Assembly: GCF_900155425.1 (NCBI RefSeq) | Contig: NZ_LT700191.1 | Location: forward strand, 1,325,198 to 1,389,197 | Reading direction: 5' to 3' | DNA length: 64,000 nt | Origin: Parabacteroides massiliensis | GTDB taxonomy: Bacteria > Bacteroidota > Bacteroidia > Bacteroidales > Tannerellaceae | Part shown: positions 9,092-17,555 of the stretch, piece by piece | Numbering within the stretch: position 1 is the stretch's first letter | Layout: each line of letters opens with the position of its first letter | Notes under the pieces: model-generated | The model's input: only the letters and a program-made list of their open reading frames with translations | Databases searched by the model: none | Told to the model about the DNA's origin: nothing | Made by a program: the position numbers and the translations under genes

Positions 9092-10231
9092 TCAACTCTT
9101 CCCTTTCAACTGTTTAATGTATGCTCTTCTTGTCTTGTGATGTTCGCGTTTGAAGTAATCCCATTGCGCCTGTACGGCATTGTTTGTCTCCAGCTCCGGA
9201 TTGCTTTCCGCATAAACGGCTCCGACACTCCTGTAGACAGGGATCAGGTCGTTGAACAGCAGCGCGTTCACGCCTTTGCTCTGATATTCAGGCAAGACCC
9301 CCGTCAGGTAGAGGTCGATCACTTTCGGTTTGCTCTTCAAAGCCTTCAGCAGATGAATCCAGCCGAACGGGAAAAGATGTCCTTTCGCTTTCTGCATCGC
9401 CCTGGACAGGTTGGGGAGCGAGATGCCGAAGCCGACCACTTCGTCGTCTTCCTCGCGGACGATAAGCGTCACCAGGTCGTAGCGAAGCATCGGTATGTAC
9501 ATATTAATGTAGTAGTCGATCTGCTTTTGGGTCAGGCGTGCGAATCCGTATAACGGCGCGTACGATTCGTTCAATGTCCGGAACACCTTCTGCGCGTACG
9601 GCATGATCGATTTCGCATTCTTGAACTTCATGACCTTCAAGCCGTATTTCTTCTTTACGATCTCACCGATACGCAAATGTTTTTCCGGCACTCCGTCCGG
9701 TATATATATCTTGAACTCGTGCCAGTCCTGGTCTTTCGTATATCCCATACGTTCCATTTGCTTCGGATAGTAAGGATAATTGTAGATGGTTGCCATCGTC
9801 CCGATCTGGTCGAATCCTTCGATCAGCATTCCCTCGTGGTCCATATCGGTAAATCCCATCGGCCCTTGCAAAGCCTCCATCCCCTGTTCTTTCGCCCATT
9901 TCTCTACGGCATCGAACAAGGCATCCACCACTTCGGCATCGTCTATAAAATCTACAAACCCGAAACGTGCATATTTCTGGTTCCAAGTCTCGTTGCTCCG
10001 GCGGTTGATCATCCCCGCGATGCGTCCTACAACCTTCCCGTCTCGGTAGGCTAAAAAGTAGATAGCATCACACACTTCGAACGCCGGATTCTTCTTTTTA
10101 TCCAACGTCACCATCTCTTCTTCGATCAGGCCGGGCACGTGATACGGATTGCCTTTATATAATTCGATATTGAACTTTACGAACTTTTTGAGTTCCTTCT
10201 TACTGGTAACTTCTTTAATTACTACGCTCAT
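9092..10231 (-). CDS. GNAT-like N-acetyltransferase-fold protein
   Basis: A 379-residue cytoplasmic protein. The N-terminal portion (EVTSKKELKKFVKFNIELY, CDAIYFLAYRDGKVVGRIAGMINR) resembles a GNAT core strand-helix pattern. A second similar unit is visible near 250-340 (DLVTLIVREEDDEVVGFGISLP, then DLYLTGVLPEYQSKGVNALLFNDL, which looks like the acyl-CoA P-loop). So it may hold two GNAT-like halves. Bacteroidales genomes commonly carry such a protein of unknown substrate. It is convergent with nothing and lies upstream of parE in the same direction, 72 bp apart. Confidence 0.7.
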   Translation of the reverse strand: MSVVIKEVTSKKELKKFVKFNIELYKGNPYHVPGLIEEEMVTLDKKKNPAFEVCDAIYFLAYRDGKVVGRIAGMINRRSNETWNQKYARFGFVDFIDDAEVVDALFDAVEKWAKEQGMEALQGPMGFTDMDHEGMLIEGFDQIGTMATIYNYPYYPKQMERMGYTKDQDWHEFKIYIPDGVPEKHLRIGEIVKKKYGLKVMKFKNAKSIMPYAQKVFRTLNESYAPLYGFARLTQKQIDYYINMYIPMLRYDLVTLIVREEDDEVVGFGISLPNLSRAMQKAKGHLFPFGWIHLLKALKSKPKVIDLYLTGVLPEYQSKGVNALLFNDLIPVYRSVGAVYAESNPELETNNAVQAQWDYFKREHHKTRRAYIKQLKGKS

Positions 10232-10251
10232 CGGTCATTTAGTTTGAACGG

Positions 10252-10259
10252 CAAATTTA
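10252..10259 (-). promoter_or_regulatory. Possible -7 promoter element for the GNAT-like gene
   Basis: The minus-strand sequence TAAATTTG fits TAnnTTTG and lies about 20 nt before the ATG at 10231. No TTG is found at the right -33 distance, so it is a weak call. Confidence 0.3.
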
Positions 10260-10350
10260 CACAATTAATTCATTTTTAGTGCCGGTTGGCGGAAAGAAAA
10301 TGTTTTCACCCCATGATTACATGAAATCTCCGTTATCAATTTAAGATTAG

Positions 10351-10464
10351 ATGCAAGTGTAATCTGTTTTCGGTAATGTCGTGTACATTTTCGACAATAC
10401 CGTGTATGTTTTCGGCAATGTCATGCATATACTTGACATTGCCGAAAACAAATTACACTTGCAT
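10351..10464. repeat. Long inverted repeat enclosing three 21-bp tandem repeats
   Basis: The arms 10351-10380 and 10435-10464 match at 28 of 30 positions when folded. The outer 13 bp (ATGCAAGTGTAAT) are perfect. Inside are three direct 21-bp repeats at 10367-10387, 10388-10408 and 10409-10429, each starting TTTTCG, and an inverted fourth copy in the right arm. It sits in the 442-bp gap between divergent genes, about 210 bp before ugd. It could be an operator array, a mobile repeat or a structured RNA. Apart from this and a promoter box, I see nothing else in the gap. Confidence 0.75.
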
Positions 10465-10565
10465 CCGAATGAAAACGGATCGTGATGGTTTGTCGGCGGG
10501 AATAGGAGGATTGAGCCTTTCGTACAAATAACTCGATTTTAAGGTGCGTAATGATTCCAATTTCT

Positions 10566-10573
10566 TATCTTTG
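10566..10573 (+). promoter_or_regulatory. Probable -7 element of the ugd/glycan locus promoter
   Basis: TATCTTTG matches the Bacteroidetes TAnnTTTG box exactly and lies 100 nt before the ugd start. The -33 region has no clear TTG, which would fit an activator-dependent or weak promoter. Confidence 0.45.
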
Positions 10574-10673
10574 TGGCGTTTTCGTCGTTTTCCGTATGGG
10601 AGTGACGAGCCTTTGTGTGCCCGAAACTCTGGTTGGAGGCACTTAATCATAACTTTTATTTGATTATAAAATC

Positions 10674-11987
10674 ATGAAAATAGCTATCGTCGGGACAGGT
10701 TATGTGGGCCTTGTTACTGGTACATGTTTTGCCGAAATGGGAACCGAGGTTTTCTGCGTTGACGTAAATGCCGAAAAGATCACAAACCTGAAACAAGGTG
10801 TCATCCCTATCTACGAACCCGGCCTTGAAGAGATGGTCCATCGTAACCAACAAGCCGGCCGTCTCCATTTCACAACCGATTTGACAGAATGTCTGAACGA
10901 GGTCGAAGTCCTCTTCAGCGCCGTAGGTACTCCTCCCGACGAAGATGGCAGTGCCGACCTGAAGTATGTGCTCGAAGTAGCCCGTACCGTCGGCCGCAAC
11001 ATGACCAAACATCTCCTTGTCGTGACGAAGAGCACCGTTCCGGTAGGCACGGCCCGCAAGGTCCGCGAGACGATCCGGGAGGAACTGGATAAACGGGGCT
11101 TGTCGATCGAGTTCGACGTCGCTTCGAACCCCGAATTCCTGAAAGAGGGTGCGGCGATCAAGGATTTCATGAGTCCGGATCGTGTGGTCGTAGGCGTCGA
11201 ATCCGAGCGTGCAAAAGAGTTGATGACCCGTTTGTACCGTCCGTTCCTGCTGAATAATTTCCGTGTGATTTTCATGGATGTCCCATCCGCCGAGATGACG
11301 AAATATGCAGCCAACGCCATGCTGGCTACCCGTATCAGCTTTATGAACGATGTTGCAAACCTGTGCGAAATTGTCGGTGCCGACGTGAACATGGTGCGTA
11401 AGGGAATCGGTTCGGATGCCCGCATCGGCAACCGTTTCCTGTATGCCGGTATCGGCTATGGCGGATCCTGTTTTCCCAAAGATATAAAAGCGCTGATCAA
11501 AACAGCCAAATCGAACGGCTACCGCATGCGTATCTTAGAAGCAGTCGAGGAGGTCAACGAAGAACAGAAATCCATCTTGTTCCGCAAGTTGGACGATTAT
11601 TTCAAGGGAGATCTGAAAGGCAAGCGTATCGCCATGTGGGGTTTGGCCTTCAAGCCGGAAACCGACGATATGCGCGAAGCTCCTTCTCTGATACTGATCG
11701 ATAAGTTATTGGCTTCCGGTTGCGAAGTGTATGTCTACGACCCTGTCTCGATGGAAGAGACCCGCCATCGTTTGGGAGACACCATCCATTATGCCAAGGA
11801 TATCTATGACGCGGTAGTCGATGCCGACGCCCTCCTGCTTGTCACGGAATGGAAAGAATTCCGCTTGCCCTCCTGGTCTGCCGTCAAAAAACTGATGGCA
11901 ACCCCGCTGATCTTGGACGGCCGTAACATTTACGATGTGAAGGAACTGGAAGAGAATGGCTTTGTTTATCATTGCGTAGGAAGATGA
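10674..11987 (+). CDS. ugd: UDP-glucose 6-dehydrogenase
   Basis: A 437-residue enzyme that oxidises UDP-glucose to UDP-glucuronate with two NAD+. It has the N-terminal Rossmann motif GTGYVGLVTGTCFAEMG (about 7-23), the catalytic cysteine in GGSCFPKDI (about 264), and a C-terminal UDP-binding domain with MWGLAFKPETDDMREAPS. Length matches the family. It is the first gene of the plus-strand glycan locus and its stop overlaps the next start by 4 bp (ATGA). It would supply glucuronic acid for the surface glycan. Its codon use is like the core genome, unlike the A+T-rich genes further downstream. Confidence 0.95.
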   Translation: MKIAIVGTGYVGLVTGTCFAEMGTEVFCVDVNAEKITNLKQGVIPIYEPGLEEMVHRNQQAGRLHFTTDLTECLNEVEVLFSAVGTPPDEDGSADLKYVLEVARTVGRNMTKHLLVVTKSTVPVGTARKVRETIREELDKRGLSIEFDVASNPEFLKEGAAIKDFMSPDRVVVGVESERAKELMTRLYRPFLLNNFRVIFMDVPSAEMTKYAANAMLATRISFMNDVANLCEIVGADVNMVRKGIGSDARIGNRFLYAGIGYGGSCFPKDIKALIKTAKSNGYRMRILEAVEEVNEEQKSILFRKLDDYFKGDLKGKRIAMWGLAFKPETDDMREAPSLILIDKLLASGCEVYVYDPVSMEETRHRLGDTIHYAKDIYDAVVDADALLLVTEWKEFRLPSWSAVKKLMATPLILDGRNIYDVKELEENGFVYHCVGR

Positions 11988-13528
11988 CGAAAGAAGAAAT
12001 CTTGCAATTGATCCGTCAGGGAGAAAGTTTTCGGCTGGAAGCAAAGAAAGCAGAAAAAGAGGTTCCTGTTTCTGTATGGGAAAGTTATTCCGCTTTCTGT
12101 AATACGGATGGAGGAATCATATTGCTTGGCGTGTCGGAAGATAAGAAAACGAAAGAACTTTATGTTTCTGGTGTCGAAGACAGTGGCAAGATTATCCAAT
12201 CTTTTTGGAATCAAATCAATAATAAGCAAAAAGTTAGTGATAACCTGCTTTTCAATCGTCAGGTTTATGCCCTTTCTATTGAAGATAAAGACATTGTCGT
12301 TATTGAAGTTCCTCGTGCAGATCGTCATTATAAACCGGTTTTTATTAATGATAACCTGTTTGCCGGTACATATCGAAGGAATGCCGATGGCGATTATCAT
12401 TGCCAACGAGAAGAGGTGAAGGCGATGCTTCGTGACCAGGCGGATATAACTTTAGATAATACAATCGTTGAAAATGTCGATTGGCAGGAACTGGATAAAG
12501 ATACGATTTATCGTTTCAGGATGCGTTTCCGAAATCTGAAACCGGATCATGTTTGGAATACATTGGATGATGTAGAGTTTCTATTGAAAGTCGGTGCACT
12601 CAAACGTAGTAGCATCGTTTCTGCTGTCCATCCGACTTTGGCCGGAATCTTGATGTTCGGTACGGAGATGTTGATCACCAACGAATATCCGAATTATTTC
12701 CTGGACTATCGGGAGATCGAAGACGGGAACCGTTATACGGATCGTGTTTTCTCAGCTTCTGGAGATTGGTCGGGAAACCTTTTTGATTTTTATTTCAAAA
12801 TAGTCGATCGTCTGATTGCAGGGCTGAAAGTCCCGTTTCAATTGCGCAATGGATTAGACCGGATCGATGAGACACCGGCTCGTTCCGCTTTGCGTGAAGC
12901 ATTGGCAAATGCTTTGATTCATGCGGACTATAATGGACGTCGAGGAATTGTGATTGAAAAACATAAAGATCGTGTCGTGATCTCGAATCCCGGTACATTG
13001 CGAATTACATTGGATGAAGCTCTTGAAGGGGGTATCAGTGATCCGCGTAATGCAATTTTGTTTAAAATGTTTGTATTGGTCGATATCGGTGAACGTATCG
13101 GTAGTGGCTTACAGAATTTACGTTATGTTTGGGAACAGTTGGGGCAAGAACAGCCTGTTTTGCGAGAATCTTTTTCACCGGATCGGATGCGGTTGGAGAT
13201 TCCATTGGATGAAAGTATAACCAACCCTGTTACCAACCCTGTTAGTAACCCTGTTACCAACCCTGTTAGTAACCCTGTTACCAACCCTGTTAGTAACCCT
13301 GTTACCAACCGATTTGATGGTCATAATTTATCGGAAAGGCAAGAGGCTGTTTTGTGTTATTGCAGGGAAGCTCATAGTAGTCGGGAAATATTGTCTTATT
13401 TGGGAGTATCTTATCAATCAAAGAACATCAAACAGTATGTGAGTGACTTGGTTGAATATGGTTTGTTAATCCCTTTGATACCGGATAAGCCGAACCATCC
13501 GGGTCAAAAGTATGTATCAGTCGGATAA
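11984..13528 (+). CDS. AlbA_2/Schlafen-like ATP-binding protein with NPV(T/S) repeat linker
   Basis: A 514-residue protein. The AlbA_2 domain (about 1-130) shows the ESFRLEAKKA start and the SAFCNTDGGIILLGVSED core. A GHKL-like ATPase C-terminal part (about 280-390) follows with REALANALIHADYNGRRGI and GERIGSGLQNLR. Next come seven tandem NPVT/NPVS units (about 414-441) and a C-terminal winged-helix segment. The start is taken at the ATG overlapping the ugd stop, which implies translational coupling. Such proteins are often listed as RecG-related or transcriptional regulators, and no reaction is established. Its presence inside a sugar operon is odd. A sister protein lies at 24799-26142. Confidence 0.8.
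   Translation: MTKEEILQLIRQGESFRLEAKKAEKEVPVSVWESYSAFCNTDGGIILLGVSEDKKTKELYVSGVEDSGKIIQSFWNQINNKQKVSDNLLFNRQVYALSIEDKDIVVIEVPRADRHYKPVFINDNLFAGTYRRNADGDYHCQREEVKAMLRDQADITLDNTIVENVDWQELDKDTIYRFRMRFRNLKPDHVWNTLDDVEFLLKVGALKRSSIVSAVHPTLAGILMFGTEMLITNEYPNYFLDYREIEDGNRYTDRVFSASGDWSGNLFDFYFKIVDRLIAGLKVPFQLRNGLDRIDETPARSALREALANALIHADYNGRRGIVIEKHKDRVVISNPGTLRITLDEALEGGISDPRNAILFKMFVLVDIGERIGSGLQNLRYVWEQLGQEQPVLRESFSPDRMRLEIPLDESITNPVTNPVSNPVTNPVSNPVTNPVSNPVTNRFDGHNLSERQEAVLCYCREAHSSREILSYLGVSYQSKNIKQYVSDLVEYGLLIPLIPDKPNHPGQKYVSVG
13223..13306 (+). repeat. Seven 12-bp tandem repeats inside the first AlbA_2 gene
   Basis: Alternating units AACCCTGTTACC and AACCCTGTTAGT encode NPVT/NPVS seven times. 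Each unit is four codons, so copy-number change keeps the frame and only alters the linker between the ATPase part and the C-terminal winged helix. Confidence 0.9.
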
Positions 13529-13532
13529 AGAT

Positions 13533-13631
13533 ATGAAACAACAGTTAGATGATGAAAATATCCGACAAGTACTAAAAAAAACTATTCAAAGTGAAATAAA
13601 AAAGCATAAAATATGGGAAAAACAGAGGTAA
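13533..13631 (+). CDS. Possible 32-residue small ORF before the MNT gene
   Basis: ATG at 13533 opens a lysine-rich 32-codon frame (MKQQLDDENIRQVLKKTI...) that ends inside the start of the MNT gene, overlapping it by 19 bp. It follows the AlbA_2 stop by 4 bp. I recognise no family. It could be a coupling leader or a chance frame. Confidence 0.25.
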   Translation: MKQQLDDENIRQVLKKTIQSEIKKHKIWEKQR

Positions 13632-13930
13632 TGGAAGCAATACGAATGACGGCTAAGCAAGTACTGCCATCCGGAGCACGTGTTATATTGTTTGGTTCCC
13701 AAGCCCGAGGGGACGCTCGTTTGGATTCTGATTGGGATCTGTTGCTTCTCTTGGATAAAGAACAGTTGGAAAAATCGGATCATGATACTTATTCTTATCC
13801 CTTTTTTGAATTAGGTTGGCATATCGATGTCCAGATTCATCCTATACTTTATACGGTTAATGATTGGGTAAAAAGAAAAGTTTCACCTTTTTATAAGAAT
13901 GTAGAGTTGGAAGGAATAGAGTTATGTTGA
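13613..13930 (+). CDS. MNT-domain nucleotidyltransferase (MntA-type antitoxin)
   Basis: A 105-residue minimal nucleotidyltransferase. The active-site motif is complete: GSQARG (about 25-30) followed by SDWDLLLLLD, giving GSxxxRG-(N)-SDxDL, plus a later aspartate-bearing strand (HIDVQIHP). Known for characterised MNT-HEPN modules: the MNT protein AMPylates the HEPN RNase toxin and silences it. The HEPN gene follows with a 7-bp overlap. The start at 13613 is plausible and an ATG at 13631 is an alternative. The pair separates ugd/AlbA_2 from the flippase, suggesting later insertion in the locus. Confidence 0.85.
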   Translation: MGKTEVMEAIRMTAKQVLPSGARVILFGSQARGDARLDSDWDLLLLLDKEQLEKSDHDTYSYPFFELGWHIDVQIHPILYTVNDWVKRKVSPFYKNVELEGIELC

Positions 13931-14325
13931 CGATAGATGAAAAGGTGGCGATAATAAATTATCGTCGGCAGAAAGCTTATGCAAGTTTGAATGAAGCGCG
14001 TGAGGTTGCCAAGTTAGGATTTTGGAATTTAGCAGGAAATCGGCTTTATTATGCTGTTTTCCACATGGCTTCGGCATTATTATTGGATAAAGGTTTGATG
14101 GCAAAAACGCATGGAGGTGTTATTCATTTGATAGGTTCGCAGTTTGTAACTAAAGATTTGTTGACAAGAGAATACGGTCGATTGTTTTCTCGATTATATG
14201 AATTACGCCAATCCGGTGATTATGATGATTTGTATGATGCAACAGAGGAAGAAGTATTGCCGTTCATTGATAAAACCGTGGAATTCTTAGAGCAAATGGA
14301 GAAACTTATTACACTTTCTGCTTGA
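13924..14325 (+). CDS. HEPN-domain protein, probable toxin partner of the MNT gene
   Basis: A 133-residue helical protein of the HEPN superfamily. The segment NRLYYAVFHMASALL holds RLYYAVFH, which fits the R-X(4-6)-H motif of HEPN RNases with six residues between. Its start overlaps the MNT gene end by 7 bp, so the two are made together. Inferred: an RNase toxin held inactive by the MNT partner. Other HEPN proteins of this NRLYYAxFH type are simply called HEPN domain-containing. The module may stabilise the locus or act in defence. Confidence 0.82.
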   Translation: MLTIDEKVAIINYRRQKAYASLNEAREVAKLGFWNLAGNRLYYAVFHMASALLLDKGLMAKTHGGVIHLIGSQFVTKDLLTREYGRLFSRLYELRQSGDYDDLYDATEEEVLPFIDKTVEFLEQMEKLITLSA

Positions 14326-14366
14326 AAGAATAGAAAGACTTGGAAAAAGGGAAATAGAAAAAATAA

Positions 14367-15815
14367 ATGGCAGAACAAACTCTGAAAGAAAAAACAGCCA
14401 AAGGACTCTTTTGGGGAGGGCTGAGCAATGGGGCGCAACAAGTGTTGAACTTGGTGTTCGGCCTTATGTTAGCCCGTATTCTTGATGCGTCCGATTACGG
14501 AATGGTTGGAATGTTGGCAATCTTTAGCGCGATTGCTTCAACGATTCAAGAGAGCGGCTTTACTGCGGCACTTACCAATCAAAAGGAGATACGACATGAG
14601 GATTATAATGCCGTGTTTTGGTTTAGTACGCTAACAGGTGTATTGTTCTATTTGATCCTTTTCTTTTGTGCACCATTGATTGCCCAATTTTATGATAAAC
14701 CGGAATTAATAGGTTTGTCTCGTATTGTCTTTTTAAGTTTCTTGTTTGGAGGCTTTGGAATTGCATCGAATGCTTATATGTTTAAGAATCTGATGGTTAA
14801 GGAACGAGCAAAGATTGATATCATATCACTAATTTGTTCGGGTACTATTGGAGTGTTATTGGCTTTGAATGGTTTTGCTTATTACGGGTTGGCAATACAG
14901 ACTACAGCTTACATAGGAATAGGTTCGTTGTTGAAATTTTGTTATTCTCCTTGGAATCCCACATTCTTGATAGATTGGAGACCTTTAAAATCTATGTTTA
15001 GATTTAGTTCAAAATTAATAGTTACAAATGTATTTACTCAGATAAGTAATAATATATTTTCTGTTATTTTGGGGAAATTCTATAGTCCAAGACAACTTGG
15101 GTTCTATTCACAAGGACAAAAATGGATGGGAATGGGTAATTCGTTTGTAGGAGGTATGATCAATGGGGTTGCACAGCCTGTTTTAGTACAATCTGTTGCT
15201 GACAAAGATAGGCAGCGAAATATGTTTAGAAAAATGGTTCGCTTTGGAGCTTTTATTTCATTCCCGTTAATGTTTGGATTTGCTTTTGTGGCAAAAGAAT
15301 TTGTCCTCATCTTTTTAGGTGAAAAATGGTCTCCAAGTGTTCTTTTTTTACAAATATTTTGCTGTTGGGGTGCTTTTTGGTATTTACAGTCGTTGTATAC
15401 AAATTTATTAATTTCACATGGTAAGTCTGACTTGTATTTATATGGAGTAGTGATTAATAGCACTTTACAATTGTTGTTTATAGTTTGCTTTTCTTACTTT
15501 GGTATTTATTTTATGGTAGTTGGATTTGTAATAGCTAATGTAATTGGGCTTTTGTTGTGGCATATTATCACAAATAGGGTTGTAAGTATAAATTTGTTTT
15601 CTGTGATAAAAGATATAATACCATATTTTGTATCAATTTTGGTTTCAATTATAGTTTGTCATTATGTTTTGTTCTTCATAGAAAATATTTTTTTGTTATT
15701 AGCGTTGAAAATTTTCATTGTTTCTGTTTTATACATAGCTATTATGAATTATGGAAATTCTATTATTTTTAAAGAATGCGTATATTTCCTTTTGAAAAAA
15801 AGTAGTGTAGTATGA
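14367..15815 (+). CDS. Polysaccharide flippase, Wzx-like (MOP superfamily)
   Basis: A 482-residue membrane protein starting MAEQTLKEKTAKGLFWGGLSNGAQQVLNLVFG, typical of lipopolysaccharide/O-antigen flippases, with 12-14 hydrophobic helices along its length. It would move the undecaprenyl-linked oligosaccharide across the inner membrane. The N-terminal third has moderate base composition, while the C-terminal third becomes strongly A+T-rich, continuing into the next genes. It overlaps the next start by 4 bp (ATGA at 15812). I see no polymerase gene in the same operon. Confidence 0.88.
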   Translation: MAEQTLKEKTAKGLFWGGLSNGAQQVLNLVFGLMLARILDASDYGMVGMLAIFSAIASTIQESGFTAALTNQKEIRHEDYNAVFWFSTLTGVLFYLILFFCAPLIAQFYDKPELIGLSRIVFLSFLFGGFGIASNAYMFKNLMVKERAKIDIISLICSGTIGVLLALNGFAYYGLAIQTTAYIGIGSLLKFCYSPWNPTFLIDWRPLKSMFRFSSKLIVTNVFTQISNNIFSVILGKFYSPRQLGFYSQGQKWMGMGNSFVGGMINGVAQPVLVQSVADKDRQRNMFRKMVRFGAFISFPLMFGFAFVAKEFVLIFLGEKWSPSVLFLQIFCCWGAFWYLQSLYTNLLISHGKSDLYLYGVVINSTLQLLFIVCFSYFGIYFMVVGFVIANVIGLLLWHIITNRVVSINLFSVIKDIIPYFVSILVSIIVCHYVLFFIENIFLLLALKIFIVSVLYIAIMNYGNSIIFKECVYFLLKKSSVV

Positions 15816-16765
15816 ATGATATAAATAATTATATTAGGCTGAATAATTCTTTTGATAAATCTGTGATTTTTAGATTAGGAATAAGTGGTGGTTTCTTTTC
15901 TGAATATAATAATATGCTTGTTTGTATGTTATATTGCATGCAGCATAAAATTAGATTTAGATTGGATTCTATGCATGCTAATTTCGCAGTAAAGAATGGT
16001 TGGACTGATTTTTTTGAACCATTCTGTGAAGAAGTGATAAATGATGAGAGTATTCATCAGAAAACAGTTGATTGGAGATATTTAGTAAAGTCTATATTCA
16101 AAAATCAGAAAATATCTCTATTTGATAATTTGAGACCCTATGTCTATTTTTGGAATAAATCTTTACTAACACAAGATATTTACGGAAAAGCACGTAGTAG
16201 TGCTTCTCAGAAACGTTTTTACGATTTTCCAGAATTAAATATTCATGGAGATTTTAGAAATGCATGTGGTGCTTTCTTAAATATGACGTGGCACTATAAT
16301 GAAGCAGTCAAATCTGAAATAGAAAAAATTATTCAAAAGCTGAATTTACCTTTAGTGTACTTAAGTATGCACATTAGGGGAGGAGATAAAGTTTTTGAGC
16401 ATCAGTTATTTTCTATTGATACTTATTTTAAGAAACTTGAAGAATCTAATTTGTTAGTATGTAATAATATATTTTTACTTACAGATGATTACAACATTTA
16501 CAAAGAGTGCAAGATAAAGTATCCTAATTATAGTTTTTGGACTCTTTGTGAAGAAAAGGATAGTGGATACAATAATTCATTATTTGTCAAACAAGATCCA
16601 ATAGAGAAAAGGAGAAAATTAATTCGCCTTTTTGCAGCAATGGATATTATGGCATCTTCTTTGTGTTTTATAGGGACATATACAGCAAATCCGGGATTAT
16701 TTTTGGGTATGCGTATCCCAAAGAAAACCATTTGTGTTGATTCTGATAAATGGAAAATTTGGTAA
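15812..16765 (+). CDS. Fucosyltransferase-like glycosyltransferase (HxRxxD motif)
   Basis: A 317-residue cytoplasmic protein. The segment LSMHIRGGDKVFEHQ (about 187-201) resembles the GDP-fucose-binding HxRxxD region of alpha-1,6- and O-fucosyltransferases (NodZ/FUT8-like). The C-terminal part with FAAMDIMASSLCFIGTYTANPGLFLGMRI matches the donor-site half where these enzymes place an S/D-rich loop. Function is inferred from this motif only. It is extremely A+T-rich. It sits between the flippase and a further glycosyltransferase, overlapping the flippase by 4 bp and ending 1 bp before the next ATG. Confidence 0.65.
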   Translation: MNDINNYIRLNNSFDKSVIFRLGISGGFFSEYNNMLVCMLYCMQHKIRFRLDSMHANFAVKNGWTDFFEPFCEEVINDESIHQKTVDWRYLVKSIFKNQKISLFDNLRPYVYFWNKSLLTQDIYGKARSSASQKRFYDFPELNIHGDFRNACGAFLNMTWHYNEAVKSEIEKIIQKLNLPLVYLSMHIRGGDKVFEHQLFSIDTYFKKLEESNLLVCNNIFLLTDDYNIYKECKIKYPNYSFWTLCEEKDSGYNNSLFVKQDPIEKRRKLIRLFAAMDIMASSLCFIGTYTANPGLFLGMRIPKKTICVDSDKWKIW

Positions 16766-16766
16766 G

Positions 16767-17555
16767 ATGAAAAATGTATATCTATGTTCATTTGCAGACT
16801 CAAGAATGTCTCCTACATTGGAAAGAGTAAGAAGGCAAGCAGAGGCTTCATTATTTTTTAAGGAAGTATTTTTGTATGATGAACATTTGTTAGGTGATCT
16901 GTTTTTAAAAAAGTTCAGAGAGCAATTGATAAAAGGAGGCCGTGGTTTCGGTTATTGGGTTTGGAAACCTTATGTTATATTGGAAACATTAAAAAAAATA
17001 CCGGATGGAGCAATTCTTCTCTATATGGATGCCGGATGTTGGATTAATTCAAAAGGGAATGAGATCTTTGAACTTTTTGTAAATAGAACATCTGAGAGTC
17101 CTTCTGGGTTGTTAGTTTCTGAACTTACCATAGATTGTTTAGAAAAATATTATACAAAGGGAGATTTATTGGATTTTTTTAATGTCCGAGATATTAAAGA
17201 AATTGTAGAATCTCCTCAAAGAGCAGCAACGACATTTTTTATTCGTAAAGATCCGATAAATATTGAATTTGTGGAGAAATGGTTAGCTGTTTTTGACCAT
17301 TTTTCTTTAATAGATGATACACCGTCTGTTAGTCCTAATTTAGATGGATTTATAGAGAACAGGCATGATCAGAGTGTCTTTTCTATTATGTCTAAAATTC
17401 GAGATGTTGAGATATTTCCGTATTCTTTTATATGTGAAAGTGTTGAAAATCCTATATGGGCCTTACGGGATAAAAAAATAAAGTTGAAATATAGATATTC
17501 ATTTAAAAGATTTTGTAGAAAGATAAAGAAATGGGCATGCGAACGATTAAAATAG
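16767..17555 (+). CDS. Putative glycosyltransferase, family not recognised
   Basis: A 262-residue protein starting MKNVYLCSFADSRMSPTLERVRRQ. The stretch GRGFGYWVWKPYVILETLKKIPDGAILLYMDAGCW (in pieces) looks like a nucleotide-sugar transferase with a MDAG acidic site, and ENRHDQSVFS late in the protein is a common acceptor-domain motif. I cannot place it in a CAZy family. The start at 16767 is chosen because the frame upstream uses an ATG inside the previous gene. The C-terminus is lysine/arginine-rich and overlaps the next gene by 25 bp. A+T-rich like its neighbours. Confidence 0.6.
   Translation: MKNVYLCSFADSRMSPTLERVRRQAEASLFFKEVFLYDEHLLGDLFLKKFREQLIKGGRGFGYWVWKPYVILETLKKIPDGAILLYMDAGCWINSKGNEIFELFVNRTSESPSGLLVSELTIDCLEKYYTKGDLLDFFNVRDIKEIVESPQRAATTFFIRKDPINIEFVEKWLAVFDHFSLIDDTPSVSPNLDGFIENRHDQSVFSIMSKIRDVEIFPYSFICESVENPIWALRDKKIKLKYRYSFKRFCRKIKKWACERLK

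Noticed and set aside
10367-10429. Three evenly spaced repeats resembling a CRISPR array
   Set aside because: The 21-bp units abut with no spacers, are imperfect, and no cas genes are present.
10351-10464. Invertible promoter switch as in Bacteroides capsule loci
   Set aside because: The 54-bp spacer holds no TAnnTTTG in either direction and the repeat units run through the arms. No invertase gene is nearby. A genome search would settle it.
10453-10650. 65-residue minus-strand frame in the gap before ugd
   Set aside because: It lies over the inverted repeat and the ugd promoter, has no family features and an arginine/lysine-rich random composition.
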